Shown here: positions 1 through 8,228 of the stretch, in pieces
How the letters are laid out: the number at the start of each line of letters is the position of its first letter
Numbering within the stretch: the stretch's first letter is position 1
NCBI GenBank assembly: GCA_035564555.1
Contig: DATMTS010000104.1
Coordinates: 1-43,676 of the forward strand
DNA: 43,676 bases
Reading direction: 5' to 3'
Source: DATMTS01 sp035564555
GTDB lineage: Bacteria; Actinomycetota; Actinomycetes; Actinomycetales; Microbacteriaceae
Notes under the pieces: generated by a model
Seen by the model: only the letters and a program-made list of their open reading frames with translations
What the model was told of the DNA's origin: nothing
Database searches by the model: none
Translations under genes and position numbers: made by a program

Positions 1-2
1 CG

Positions 3-41
3 GCGACGCGCGCGGTTGCGGGCACCGTCGGGCTGCGCTAG
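3..41 (+). CDS. Possible C-terminal tail of a gene entering from the left edge
   Basis: One plus-strand frame stays open from base 3 and ends at TAG (39-41), giving only 13 codons that end ATRAVAGTVGLR. A gene tail is plausible because the next gene starts with a clear Shine-Dalgarno 27 bases later, but 13 codons cannot identify a family. It may equally be non-coding. Confidence 0.25.
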   Translation, partial: ATRAVAGTVGLR

Positions 42-79
42 AACGGGCAGAAAGCACGAGGTCGAACAAGGAGGTTCCG

Positions 80-547
80 ATGGCCGAGCTCGCACCCATC
101 CAGCCGTGTCTGTGGTTCGATGACCGGGCGCGGGAGGCGATGGCCTATTACGTCGACGTGTTCCCGAATTCCCGCATCACCTCGATCGTCGAGTATCCCG
201 ACGAGTCCCTCGACGAGCACTTCGCCGGAAAGTCCGGCAGGGTGCTGAACGGCCGGTTCACTCTGAACGGAGTCGACTTCACCTGTCTCGACGGCGGGCC
301 GCTGTTCACGTTCAACGAGTCGATCTCGTTCGTCGTCTCCTGCGCGGATCAGGAGGAGATCGACCACTACTGGGCCAAGCTGTCGCACGTGCCGGAGGCG
401 GAGCAGTGCGGCTGGTGCAAGGACCGGTTCGGCGTGAGCTGGCAGATCATCCCGGAGAACATGGGTGAGCTGACCCGTCGACCCGAACAGATCGGCGTGA
501 TGATGGCCCAGAAGAAGATCGTGATCGCTGAGCTCCAGAACGCCTGA
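80..547 (+). CDS. VOC-superfamily PhnB-like protein
   Basis: A 155-residue cytoplasmic protein of the PhnB-like branch of the vicinal oxygen chelate (glyoxalase/bleomycin-resistance) superfamily. The sequence shows the opening IQPCLWFDDRAREAMAYY, the segment FTLNGVDFTCLDGGP, and a C-terminal CKDRFGVSWQIIPENM, all typical of this branch (Pfam 3-dmu-9_3-mt type). The start is set by AAGGAGG at 68-74, five bases before ATG. The family name refers to demethylubiquinone methyltransferase, but members are generally of unknown substrate and many lack the full metal triad, so no reaction is proposed. It converges on the DUF2264 gene with a 21-base gap and seems unrelated to the sugar operon. Family call firm, function open. 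Confidence 0.82.
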   Translation: MAELAPIQPCLWFDDRAREAMAYYVDVFPNSRITSIVEYPDESLDEHFAGKSGRVLNGRFTLNGVDFTCLDGGPLFTFNESISFVVSCADQEEIDHYWAKLSHVPEAEQCGWCKDRFGVSWQIIPENMGELTRRPEQIGVMMAQKKIVIAELQNA

Positions 548-568
548 GCTCCGTCGGTCGGCCGTGCG

Positions 569-2548
569 TCACGCCGGCAGGGGCGCTCCGCGCCACAGCG
601 CGCCATCGCCCCACGTCACCACGACCTCGTGACCCGAGAGTTCCACCGATGGGGCAGGGGCCACCGCCCCGTCGCCGCTCAGGCACACGGCGACCGCGGC
701 GAGGGCGCCGGGCGTGAGCGCGGCATCCAACCAGGGCACGGCGCTCGCACTGCCGAGCGGTGAGACGTCTGAGTCGGTATGGATGCGGGCGCGCACGTCG
801 GTGAGGCCGCCGAGCGCGATCAAGCGGGAGGTGAGGCGCCCGGCCGTCACGACCACCTCGCCCTCACAAGTACCTGAGCCGGCCGCGGAGCCGATCGCTT
901 CGGCCCCAGCCGCCGCGAGCGGCCACCCGCTGAAGCGCAGCGGCACCGGCGACCTGTCGCGCTCTGCTCCGCCGTCGTCGAGCACGCGTACGAACCGAAG
1001 CTCCCAGGCGCCGCGCACCAGTGATGCGACCGCGAGACGTGGTCCCGAGGTCACGATGCCTTGCCTGCCCGAGCCGTGGTCACGTGTCGTGCTGCCCACG
1101 ACGTCCACCCAGTGAGCGTGTTGGATCGAGGCGCCGAATGCGGTCGCACCATCATCGGCGGCGGCGACGAGTTCGAAACCCGTGCGATGACTGGCCCGGC
1201 CGGAGGCATCCAGCACCGACACCGACGAGTCCACCGGCGAGTCGATCGTGCCGCCGGTCAGCGGTGGAATCGTCGCGCTCGAGTATCCGAGTCGGGCGTA
1301 GATCGGCGAATCCGTCGTGGCGTCGCCCGGTCCCGCGTGGTCGGTGCCATGGTTCACCACACGCACGATGCCGTCGGCGCGCGTGCCGCTGACCAACCAG
1401 CCCGGCGCCGCGATCACCCGGGAGACGTCGGCGAGCTCGATCGGCAGGGGCTGCTCGACCGCGGTCCAGACCGGATGCGAGGCGGGCAGCGCGAGCCCGA
1501 ACATCCCCTTCGCGGCCCAGTACGGCGAGGCCGAACCGGAGTAGGTCTGCGCCAGCCCCGGCCATTCGCCGAACAGTCCGAGCGTGAGCAGGCCACGGTC
1601 ATCCGGCACCCCATGGTCGAGGTAGGCGCGCAGGATGCCGCTCGCGGCCCGCCGGATCAACCCGGGCTCCAGCCGGGCCGCCCCCGAAGCGGCTCCCATC
1701 CACAGCGGTGCCGCCGCGGCGAACCGGTAGATCAGACTGCGCCCCTGCATCACGGGCATGCCGTCGCCGCCGATCAGCGTGACGTAGTCGTCGAGGTAGT
1801 CGGCCAGCCGCTCGCGCCACACCGGGGCGAGCGACTCGGAACCGAACGGCTTGGCGGCATCCCAGCCGGCCCAGAGCAGCGGGTAGAACTGCATGGCCCA
1901 GCCGCAGTAATAGTCGAACGAGCGTCCCGGCCCGTCCGCATACCAGCCGTGTTCGCGGTAGTACGACTCGAACAGAGCGAGGTCGGCAGCGATATCAGCC
2001 TTGTCGAACGGGCCTCCGACGGATGCCAGGAACGTCTCGACCGCGACCCGGAACCACAGCCAGTTGTTCGGCGGATACCAGCCGTTGATCACCTCCGCGA
2101 ACCAGTCGATCACGTTGGCTCGCGCCCTCTCGTCGAGCGTGTCCCAGAGCCATGGGCGGGTCAGTTGCAACCCGAGCGCCACGGATGCCGCCTCCACCTT
2201 CGCCTGCGGCACCGTGCCCGGCCGGGGCCATCGCTCCGGATTCGACGGATCGGTGCCGGCGATCACGCCGTCGCGGTACCAGTCGAGCAGGCCGTGCGGA
2301 TCGTCGCCGTTCTCGCCGACCATCCGGAAGGCGACGAGCATGAACGACCGGGCGAAGCCCTCGAGGCCGTCGCTGTCGCTGCCGGAGGAACTCGTGCGGC
2401 CCGGCGGCAGTACCCGCGCGCGGGTCGAGGAGAAGTAGGGACGCAGCGCGAGCAGCAGTTGATCCGCCACCGTGGCCCAGTGCTCCCGGGTGAGGCCGGT
2501 GTGCGGCGAGCGGGCACGGTCTTCGGCCGGCAGGGTCAGGGGCGTCAT
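569..2548 (-). CDS. DUF2264 domain-containing protein
   Basis: A 659-residue protein with the DUF2264 signature in its N-terminal two thirds: the opening LTREHWATVADQLLLALRPY, GLEGFARSFMLVAFR, PPNNWLWFRVAVETFLA and DGPGRSFDYYCGWAMQFYPLLW. The last third (from about residue 400) is beta-rich and resembles the domain that often follows. Members sit in polysaccharide-use loci beside lyases and are presumed to act on uronic-acid or deoxysugar oligosaccharides, but I know of no settled reaction. No signal peptide is visible, so it should be cytoplasmic. The open frame extends far upstream (to 3202) but that part is the shadow of the regulator gene. ATG at 2548 overlaps the regulator stop as ATGA, which fixes the start. 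It is the last gene of a three-gene operon. Confidence 0.87.
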   Translation of the reverse strand: MTPLTLPAEDRARSPHTGLTREHWATVADQLLLALRPYFSSTRARVLPPGRTSSSGSDSDGLEGFARSFMLVAFRMVGENGDDPHGLLDWYRDGVIAGTDPSNPERWPRPGTVPQAKVEAASVALGLQLTRPWLWDTLDERARANVIDWFAEVINGWYPPNNWLWFRVAVETFLASVGGPFDKADIAADLALFESYYREHGWYADGPGRSFDYYCGWAMQFYPLLWAGWDAAKPFGSESLAPVWRERLADYLDDYVTLIGGDGMPVMQGRSLIYRFAAAAPLWMGAASGAARLEPGLIRRAASGILRAYLDHGVPDDRGLLTLGLFGEWPGLAQTYSGSASPYWAAKGMFGLALPASHPVWTAVEQPLPIELADVSRVIAAPGWLVSGTRADGIVRVVNHGTDHAGPGDATTDSPIYARLGYSSATIPPLTGGTIDSPVDSSVSVLDASGRASHRTGFELVAAADDGATAFGASIQHAHWVDVVGSTTRDHGSGRQGIVTSGPRLAVASLVRGAWELRFVRVLDDGGAERDRSPVPLRFSGWPLAAAGAEAIGSAAGSGTCEGEVVVTAGRLTSRLIALGGLTDVRARIHTDSDVSPLGSASAVPWLDAALTPGALAAVAVCLSGDGAVAPAPSVELSGHEVVVTWGDGALWRGAPLPA

Positions 2549-3693
2549 GCGGTCGCTTCTCTCGGTTTCTCGCTTCTCGCAGGCTGCGCCACGATGGACG
2601 ACTCCCGCACGACCAGCTCCGGATTGAGTTCGAGGCGGTGGATCGGTCGTCGCCGACCGGACTCCAGTCGCGCGATCAGCATCTCGACGGCCTCGCGCCC
2701 GACGAACTGCTTCGGCGGCCGCACCGCGGTGATCGCCGGGTCGCCCAGGTGTGCGACCTCGTCGTCGTAGGCCACGATCGCGAGGTCCTCCGGCACGCGC
2801 ACCCCCTTGTCGACGCAGTGCTGAACGAACGCCACGGCCTGCGGGTCGGAGAGGATGATCAGTGCTGTCGTGCCGGTGGAGTGGCACTGCCGGATGATGT
2901 CGTCCAGTGCACCGTCGCGTTCCGCGACGTCGAAGCCGACGGCGTCGGCGTTCACCACGTCGAGCGGAAGCCCGAGCGACACCAATGTCTCCTGCCAGCC
3001 GCGTCGAACGTGCGCCGTCGTCGGGCTGAACGGTTCGGCGAGCAGCCCGATGCGGCGGTGCCCGGCGGAGTGCAGATGGCGCACCGCAAGGCTCGCGCCG
3101 TACGCGTGGTCGGTCGCCACCGACTCGAGGCGGTGCGCCGCAGCCGCCGCCGTCGCACGGCGCTCGGCGAGCACCACCGGAATCGGCAGCCCGTCGAGCC
3201 ACGCGAGCATCTCCAGGCCCGCGTCGCCGGACGTGTCGGGCGCGACGATCAAGCCGTGTACCCCCGGGGTGTTCGCCAGCACCTGCACCTGTCTGCGGTT
3301 GTCGCCCACGTCGTAGGACGATCCGCGCAGCACGATGCGGGATTGCGCCTGGGTGGCGGCGGCACGGGCGCCGTTGACGATCTGCGGCCAGTAGTAGTCG
3401 AGCGACGGCACGACCATGCCGATCGTGTACCGGTTCATGGCCGGGTCGCGGGAGCCGATCGAGGCCGCCAGGTTCGGCTCGATCGAACTGCGCAGGGTGG
3501 CTCCCCCGTGCACACGGGTGACCAGCCCTTGTTTCGCCAGGGTGTTGATGTCGCGGCGGATGGTGAGCTCACTCACCTGCAACCGGGCGGCGATCTCGTG
3601 CACCGAGACGGAGCCGTGCGTGCGCAGCTCATCCATCAGCCGCTCCCGGCGCTGCAACCCGAACAGTCGTGCGCCGTTCTCTTGTTCCGTCAT
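2545..3693 (-). CDS. Hybrid regulator: DeoR-type HTH joined to LacI-type ligand domain
   Basis: A 382-residue transcription factor with two parts. Residues about 10-70 form a DeoR-type winged helix-turn-helix (RRERLMDELRTHGSVSVHEIA, then LQVSELTIRRDINTLAKQGL and RVHGGA). Residues about 90-370 form a periplasmic-binding-protein-like sensor of the LacI/GalR kind (IGMVVPSLDYYWPQIVNGA, GLIVAPDT, AGHRRIGLLAEP, LAIVAYDDE, AVRPPKQFVGREAVEMLI). DeoR proteins normally carry a sugar-phosphate-isomerase-like sensor, so this is a domain swap suggesting a free sugar ligand. It lies inside the operon between lyase and DUF2264, with ATGA overlaps on both sides, so it is made together with the enzymes. Its likely sites are the TTCGA repeats at 5669-5703 (inference). 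Confidence 0.88.
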   Translation of the reverse strand: MTEQENGARLFGLQRRERLMDELRTHGSVSVHEIAARLQVSELTIRRDINTLAKQGLVTRVHGGATLRSSIEPNLAASIGSRDPAMNRYTIGMVVPSLDYYWPQIVNGARAAATQAQSRIVLRGSSYDVGDNRRQVQVLANTPGVHGLIVAPDTSGDAGLEMLAWLDGLPIPVVLAERRATAAAAAHRLESVATDHAYGASLAVRHLHSAGHRRIGLLAEPFSPTTAHVRRGWQETLVSLGLPLDVVNADAVGFDVAERDGALDDIIRQCHSTGTTALIILSDPQAVAFVQHCVDKGVRVPEDLAIVAYDDEVAHLGDPAITAVRPPKQFVGREAVEMLIARLESGRRRPIHRLELNPELVVRESSIVAQPARSEKPREATA

Positions 3694-5630
3694 CGTTCCG
3701 CTCCGATCGTCAGCACCAACGCGCCCTGTTCCGCGTGCGGCGGGATGAGTGCAATCCGGGTGAGGTGGTCACCCCAGCTGGCGGTCAGCAGCGGATCCTC
3801 GAGCATCCAGTGCTGAACGGATGCCTGCGTCCCGGGGTCGTCCCACGCGATCGTGAGGGGGGATGCCACGTCGGGATGCCGCACGGTCGCCCGGTTGCCG
3901 AGCACCGTCGCCTCCCCGGCGAGCACCAGGTGGATGCTCGTCGGCGCGGCGTCTTCGCACCGCGGGAGGCGCCAGGCGTCGCGGATCGTGATGCGGCGTC
4001 GGCTGCGGTCGAGAGTCGCGGTGCGCTGCCAGGTGAGTGCTCGACCAGCGAGATCGGGCACGGGATACGCGCCCGCGAGCTCGAACGCGACCGTGTCGGC
4101 GTCGTCGGCGAACACCGGGGCATCCACCAGGTCGGCGCGGAAGTCCGGTCCTTCGCCCTGCTCGAGTCCGAACGGGGCTGCCGTGTTGTGCCAGCCGCTC
4201 TGCATCGCCCGGATGCCGTACCGGTCGGCGCCGAACGTCTGCGCCGTGTAGGTCGGCTGACCGACATCGACGATCAGCGGAACGCCGTCGAGCGCCACGA
4301 TGAATGAGCCCAGGTCTTTGTGATTGTGGCTCTCGCCGTTGTGGCCGCCCTTGACGGCCAGAGCGAGTCCGCCCTGGTCGCCGCCTCGTTCGCGTGCGAC
4401 GAGCAGCTGAACCGAAGGCAGCCAGACCCGGCGCGGCAGCGGCGGCGCGGCCGGGGTGGCATCCACCCAGTCGCGATCGGTGAGAGCGTGCAGCAGGCGT
4501 GCCAGACCGGAGGAAACGGATGCGACCGGGGCGCCCGGTTCCCGCTGGCCGGCAGCGTGCGCGGTCACGTCGGGATCGCCGGTGCGCAGTCCCCAGCGGA
4601 ACGGCACGTGCCAGGGCTGCCGGCCGGTGGCACGTGCGGGGCCGTCTGCGACGTTGACATACCAGGGCCCGCCGAGCTGCATCCGCATAGGGAACCGCAG
4701 CGTCTGGCGCACGACGGCCAGGCCGCTCGCGTCAAGTTCGCCGGCGGTCGCCCGCGTCAGCAGTTCGAGGCACTCCAACATGCGTCCGGCCCCGTTCCAC
4801 CAGTAGGCGCATCCTTCATCGATCGCGCCGTCGGGCGGCAGCGCCGCGACGAACCGATCGAGTGCTCCGATCGCGCGTGCCACGATGCGCGCCCTGCGCT
4901 CATCGTCGTCGCAGAGCATGATCGCCGCGCTGACGATATTGCCGGCGATCCACGGAGTCCAGTTGATGGGCGTGCGGTACAGGCCGAGCCACCACCAGTC
5001 GTCGCGCTCGAGAAAGGGCCCGAACACGCGCAGTTCTGCCTCGTGCCGTACGCGCTCGCGCAGCCCCGGCACCCGGTTCCCCAGTGCGGGACCGAGGATG
5101 CGGTCGACCCACGCCAGTTGGGCGACGACCTCGCCGGCGCCCAGGTCGACGTAGGGCGAGTCCGCCGTCGGGATCACGCGGCCGTGTCGCGCGAACGTGT
5201 CGTCGTGCGCGGCCCACGACCAGCTGCTCTGCTCGCACAGCAGCACGACGCCGTCGGCCGCCTCGTCGAGCCAGCCCTCGCCTGCCGTATGCGCGCCCAT
5301 GACCGCTGCCCGGGTGAGTCGGGCCTGACGTGCCGCGACGACGGACTCGTATGCGGTGCGGTTGCCGTCGCGGAAGAATCGCGCATAGTCGGATGCCAGC
5401 GCCTGCGGCCACGCCGTGCCCCGCTCCAGCTCTGCCTCGACGGCGACGGCGGCGATCGTCCCGGCATCCATCGCGCTCCAGGCGGCGCGATCTTCGATGG
5501 TCGGGATGCCGGTGCGGTCAGGTGCCCCCCGGAGGCTGTGCGCGAGCGCGCGTTCGGCGCCGCGATCACCCCACAGGCCGAGCAGTGGGCCCGGCGTGTT
5601 CCGCTGCTCGTGCGGGGTCGAGGTCGGCAT
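3690..5630 (-). CDS. Heparinase II/III family polysaccharide lyase-like protein
   Basis: A 646-residue protein of the heparinase II/III fold: an N-terminal alpha/alpha toroid (about residues 50-380, with INWTPWIAGNIVSAAIML and DEGCAYWWNGAGRMLECL) and a C-terminal beta-sandwich carrying the diagnostic GGHNGESHNHKDLGSF near residues 425-440, followed by LIVDVGQPTY and HNTAAP. The family cleaves uronic-acid-containing glycans by beta-elimination. No secretion signal is present, so it probably acts on imported oligosaccharides. It is the first gene of the minus-strand operon; ATG at 5630 is 161 bases from the divergent dehydrogenase start, with candidate operators between. Whether the substrate is a glycosaminoglycan, alginate-like or another uronide cannot be told. 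Confidence 0.88.
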   Translation of the reverse strand: MPTSTPHEQRNTPGPLLGLWGDRGAERALAHSLRGAPDRTGIPTIEDRAAWSAMDAGTIAAVAVEAELERGTAWPQALASDYARFFRDGNRTAYESVVAARQARLTRAAVMGAHTAGEGWLDEAADGVVLLCEQSSWSWAAHDDTFARHGRVIPTADSPYVDLGAGEVVAQLAWVDRILGPALGNRVPGLRERVRHEAELRVFGPFLERDDWWWLGLYRTPINWTPWIAGNIVSAAIMLCDDDERRARIVARAIGALDRFVAALPPDGAIDEGCAYWWNGAGRMLECLELLTRATAGELDASGLAVVRQTLRFPMRMQLGGPWYVNVADGPARATGRQPWHVPFRWGLRTGDPDVTAHAAGQREPGAPVASVSSGLARLLHALTDRDWVDATPAAPPLPRRVWLPSVQLLVARERGGDQGGLALAVKGGHNGESHNHKDLGSFIVALDGVPLIVDVGQPTYTAQTFGADRYGIRAMQSGWHNTAAPFGLEQGEGPDFRADLVDAPVFADDADTVAFELAGAYPVPDLAGRALTWQRTATLDRSRRRITIRDAWRLPRCEDAAPTSIHLVLAGEATVLGNRATVRHPDVASPLTIAWDDPGTQASVQHWMLEDPLLTASWGDHLTRIALIPPHAEQGALVLTIGAER

Positions 5631-5668
5631 CGGCGACGCACCTGTCTGAATAGAACGGATCGATTATG

Positions 5669-5703
5669 TTCGAGTCTGATCGAAGTGTTTGACTGCTTTC
5701 GAA
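5669..5703. promoter_or_regulatory. Candidate operator cluster (three TTCGA half-sites)
   Basis: In the divergent promoter region, TTCGA (5669-5673) and TCGAA (5680-5684) form an inverted repeat spaced by six bases, and a third palindromic TTCGAA lies at 5698-5703. They surround a possible -35. Short repeated half-sites are common for DeoR-type heads, so the hybrid regulator at 2545-3693 is the natural candidate. Inference only. Confidence 0.4.
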
Positions 5704-5717
5704 GACGAGTATGTACT
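5689..5717 (+). promoter_or_regulatory. Possible promoter of the dehydrogenase/ABC operon
   Basis: TTGACT (5689-5694) is followed 17 bases later by TGTACT (5712-5717), with TATGTA overlapping it at 5710-5715. It drives towards the dehydrogenase at 5792 and is embedded in the TTCGA repeats. Confidence 0.35.
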
Positions 5718-5791
5718 GATTACTGCGACGATGCAACGCCTCGGCCGAGCGATCGCAAACCTCCCCTCGACTTCCTGGAGCGCCCGAACCG

Positions 5792-6805
5792 ATGACACCG
5801 CCGACCCTTCCCGAGGCCCTGATCCTGATGGGTCGCGAGGCGTTCGAAGCGCAATTCGACGCGCAGCGCCTTGATCGGCTGCGCTCGCTGGCCACGCTGG
5901 GCGACCCGGTCTGGACGGGCGACCTCGACGACTCCGGGCTCGCCGAACGCCTTGCGTCCGTGCAGGTGCTGCTCACCGGATGGGGCGCGCCGCGCCTGAC
6001 CGCGAGCCGGCTCGAGCGGATGCCGTTGCTGCAGGCCATGTTCCACTGCGCCGGCACGATCCGGCCGCACGTCACGGAGGAGTTCTGGGAGCGCGGCGTT
6101 CTGGCATCCAACGCGGCGGACGCCAACGCGATCCCGGTGGCCGAGTTCGCCTTCGCCGCCATCGTGATGGCGGGCAAGAAGGCGCCGTTCCTTGCCGCCG
6201 CGGCCCGCGATCGTCGCGATGTCGCGGTCGACGCCTTCGGCGGCCTCGGCAATCTCGCCCGCACGATCGGCATCGTCGGGTTCTCGCGCATCGGCCGCAA
6301 GGTGGTGCAGCTCGTTCAGCAACTCGAAGACGTGCACTGCCTGGTCAGTGACCCGCACGCCGACCCGCTCGAAGTCGCCGCCGCCGGAGCGGAGCTCGTC
6401 GAGCTCGACGAGATGCTGCCCCGACTCGACGTGCTCTCGTTGCACGCCCCGCAACTGCCGAGCACGCACAACATGATCGGCGCGAACGAGCTTGCGGCGC
6501 TGCCGCCTCACGCGACGGTGATCAACACCGCACGTGGGTCTTTGATCGATACCGCCGCGTTGGAACGCGAATGCGCCTCCGGGCGCTTGAACGCGATCAT
6601 CGACGTCACCGAGCCCGAGCCGTTGCCGGCCGGCTCGGTGCTCTACGACCTGCCGAACGTGATGGTCACCCCGCACATCGCAGGCTCGCTCGGATCCGAG
6701 TTGCACCGGCTCACCGACGGGGCACTCGACGAGCTCGCACGATTCGTGCGCGGCGAACCGCTGCGCGCGGAACTCTCGCGCGACGACCTGCTGCTCGGCG
6801 CCTGA
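5792..6805 (+). CDS. D-isomer-specific 2-hydroxyacid dehydrogenase family protein
   Basis: A 337-residue NAD(P)-dependent dehydrogenase. The cofactor-binding segment IGIVGFSRIGRKVVQL is near residues 160-175, a catalytic-type arginine at 248 (NTARGSLID), an acidic segment DVTEPEPLP near 271-279 and the catalytic-type histidine at 295 (TPHIAGS). The glycine motif reads GFSRIG rather than the usual GxGxxG, so the second glycine is replaced by serine. The family interconverts 2-keto and D-2-hydroxy acids; here it may reduce a keto sugar acid released by lyase chemistry (inference). It leads the plus-strand operon with the ABC importer 69 bases downstream. ATG at 5792 has a weak, distant GGAG (5777-5780). 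Confidence 0.87.
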   Translation: MTPPTLPEALILMGREAFEAQFDAQRLDRLRSLATLGDPVWTGDLDDSGLAERLASVQVLLTGWGAPRLTASRLERMPLLQAMFHCAGTIRPHVTEEFWERGVLASNAADANAIPVAEFAFAAIVMAGKKAPFLAAAARDRRDVAVDAFGGLGNLARTIGIVGFSRIGRKVVQLVQQLEDVHCLVSDPHADPLEVAAAGAELVELDEMLPRLDVLSLHAPQLPSTHNMIGANELAALPPHATVINTARGSLIDTAALERECASGRLNAIIDVTEPEPLPAGSVLYDLPNVMVTPHIAGSLGSELHRLTDGALDELARFVRGEPLRAELSRDDLLLGA

Positions 6806-6874
6806 CCGGGCGGCAACCACCCTCATCCCACGACCCGCACCGAACAAACCACCACATAACAAAGGAGTTAGACC

Positions 6875-8152
6875 ATGCGTCTCAAGCGCACCCTGATCGC
6901 AGCATCCGTTGCCGCGACAGCGCTCGTGCTCGCCGGCTGTGCCGGCTCGCCCTCGAGCGGAACGACGAACGCCGGAGGCAAGACCACCCTCACGGTATCG
7001 GTCTGGAATTACGCACAGACGCCCGAATTCAAGGCGCTCTTCGACGCGTTCGAGAAGGCGAATCCCGACATCACGATCCAGCCGGTCGACATCCTCGCCG
7101 CGAACTACGAAGACAAGGTCACCACCATGCTCTCCGGCGGTGATTCGACAGACATCATCACGGTGAAGAACCTGACCGATTACGCGGGCTACGCCGCGCA
7201 CAAGCAGTTCGTCGACCTCAACGGCATCGCGAGCAAGCTGCCGGCCGACAAGATCCCGGCGTTGAAGGATTACGACTACCAGGGAACGCACTATGCGATC
7301 CCGTATCGGCAGGACTTCTCCGTGCTCTACTACAACAAGACGATGTTCAAAGCAGCGGGCATCGCCGACCCGGCCAACCTCACCTGGGACGAATTCGCCG
7401 CCGATGCGAAGAAGCTCACCAAGGGCTCCGGATCGAGCAAGGTGTACGGCGCCTACATCCACACCTGGAACTCGATGGTGCAGGGCATCGCAGCGGTGCA
7501 GACCGGCAGCGACGCCACCAAGCCGTCCTACGGATGGATGAAGGACCAGTACAACCTGACGCTCGGCATGCAGAAGGCCGGGTCGATCCTCAACTGGGCG
7601 ACCGCCAACAGCCAGCAGACCGGATACCAGAACATGTTCGAGACGCAGAAGGCCGCGATGGTGCCGATGGGCACCTGGCTCATCGCGCCGCTGCTGGCCG
7701 ACGAGAAGGCGGGCACTACCAAGGTCGACTGGGGAATCGCGCCCCTTCCGCAGGTCGCCGCGAATGGAACGATCACGACCGACGGCGGACCGACCGGCTT
7801 CGGCATCAACAAGAACGCCAAGCACGTCGCCGCGGCGAAGAAGTTCATCCAGTTCGCAGCAGGGGCCGAGGGAGCCAAGGCCGTGGCGTCCATCGGCATC
7901 GTGCCGGCGTATCACAGCGACGCGATCACGAGCCAGTATTTCGGGCTCGACGGCATGCCGCAGGACGCGACGTCGAAGAAGGCGTTCAACCCGGATGTGA
8001 TCAAGCCCGATCTGCCCGTGAGTTCCGACACGGCCGCGATCGGCAACATCCTGAATCAGGAGCATCAGCTGATCATGACCGGAAGCAAGTCGGTCGACGC
8101 TGGCATCGCCGAGATGGAGAAGCGTGTGAAGACCGAGGTGCTGCACCAGTAG
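6875..8152 (+). CDS. ABC transporter sugar-binding lipoprotein
   Basis: A 425-residue extracellular solute-binding protein of the family-1 sugar type. A lipoprotein signal ends in LVLAGC with the anchored cysteine at residue 22, followed by a serine/glycine-rich linker. The mature part opens TLTVSVWNYAQTPEFKALFDAFEKAN and has the typical FSVLYYNKTMFKAAGI, MVPMGTWLIA and DGGPTGFGINKNAK segments. It captures a sugar or oligosaccharide at the cell surface and hands it to the permeases encoded next. AAAGGAG lies just before ATG. A strong hairpin directly follows the stop. The ligand is unknown; the neighbouring lyase and DUF2264 genes suggest an acidic oligosaccharide (inference). Confidence 0.93.
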   Translation: MRLKRTLIAASVAATALVLAGCAGSPSSGTTNAGGKTTLTVSVWNYAQTPEFKALFDAFEKANPDITIQPVDILAANYEDKVTTMLSGGDSTDIITVKNLTDYAGYAAHKQFVDLNGIASKLPADKIPALKDYDYQGTHYAIPYRQDFSVLYYNKTMFKAAGIADPANLTWDEFAADAKKLTKGSGSSKVYGAYIHTWNSMVQGIAAVQTGSDATKPSYGWMKDQYNLTLGMQKAGSILNWATANSQQTGYQNMFETQKAAMVPMGTWLIAPLLADEKAGTTKVDWGIAPLPQVAANGTITTDGGPTGFGINKNAKHVAAAKKFIQFAAGAEGAKAVASIGIVPAYHSDAITSQYFGLDGMPQDATSKKAFNPDVIKPDLPVSSDTAAIGNILNQEHQLIMTGSKSVDAGIAEMEKRVKTEVLHQ

Positions 8153-8158
8153 CGCGTC

Positions 8159-8194
8159 GCGGGGTGCGACGGCCCCAGGCCGGCCGCACCCCGC
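8159..8194 (+). terminator. Intercistronic hairpin after the binding-protein gene
   Basis: GCGGGGTGCG (8159-8168) pairs perfectly with CGCACCCCGC (8185-8194); the 16-base loop contains an inner GGCC/GGCC pairing. No T-run follows and the permease gene starts 35 bases later, so it is more likely a leaky terminator or mRNA-stabilising stem that raises the amount of binding protein over permeases. Confidence 0.6.
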
Positions 8195-8228
8195 ATCCCC
8201 AGCACAACGACCGAGAACGGCACGCGAG

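Noticed and set aside
1061..2770. 569-codon plus-strand frame opposite DUF2264
   Set aside because: Its protein is a mixture of arginine, histidine, glycine and proline with no family features; it mirrors the real minus-strand gene in GC-rich DNA.
2549..3202. N-terminal extension of the DUF2264 frame
   Set aside because: It overlaps the regulator completely and has no domain; the ATGA junction at 2545-2548 gives the true start.
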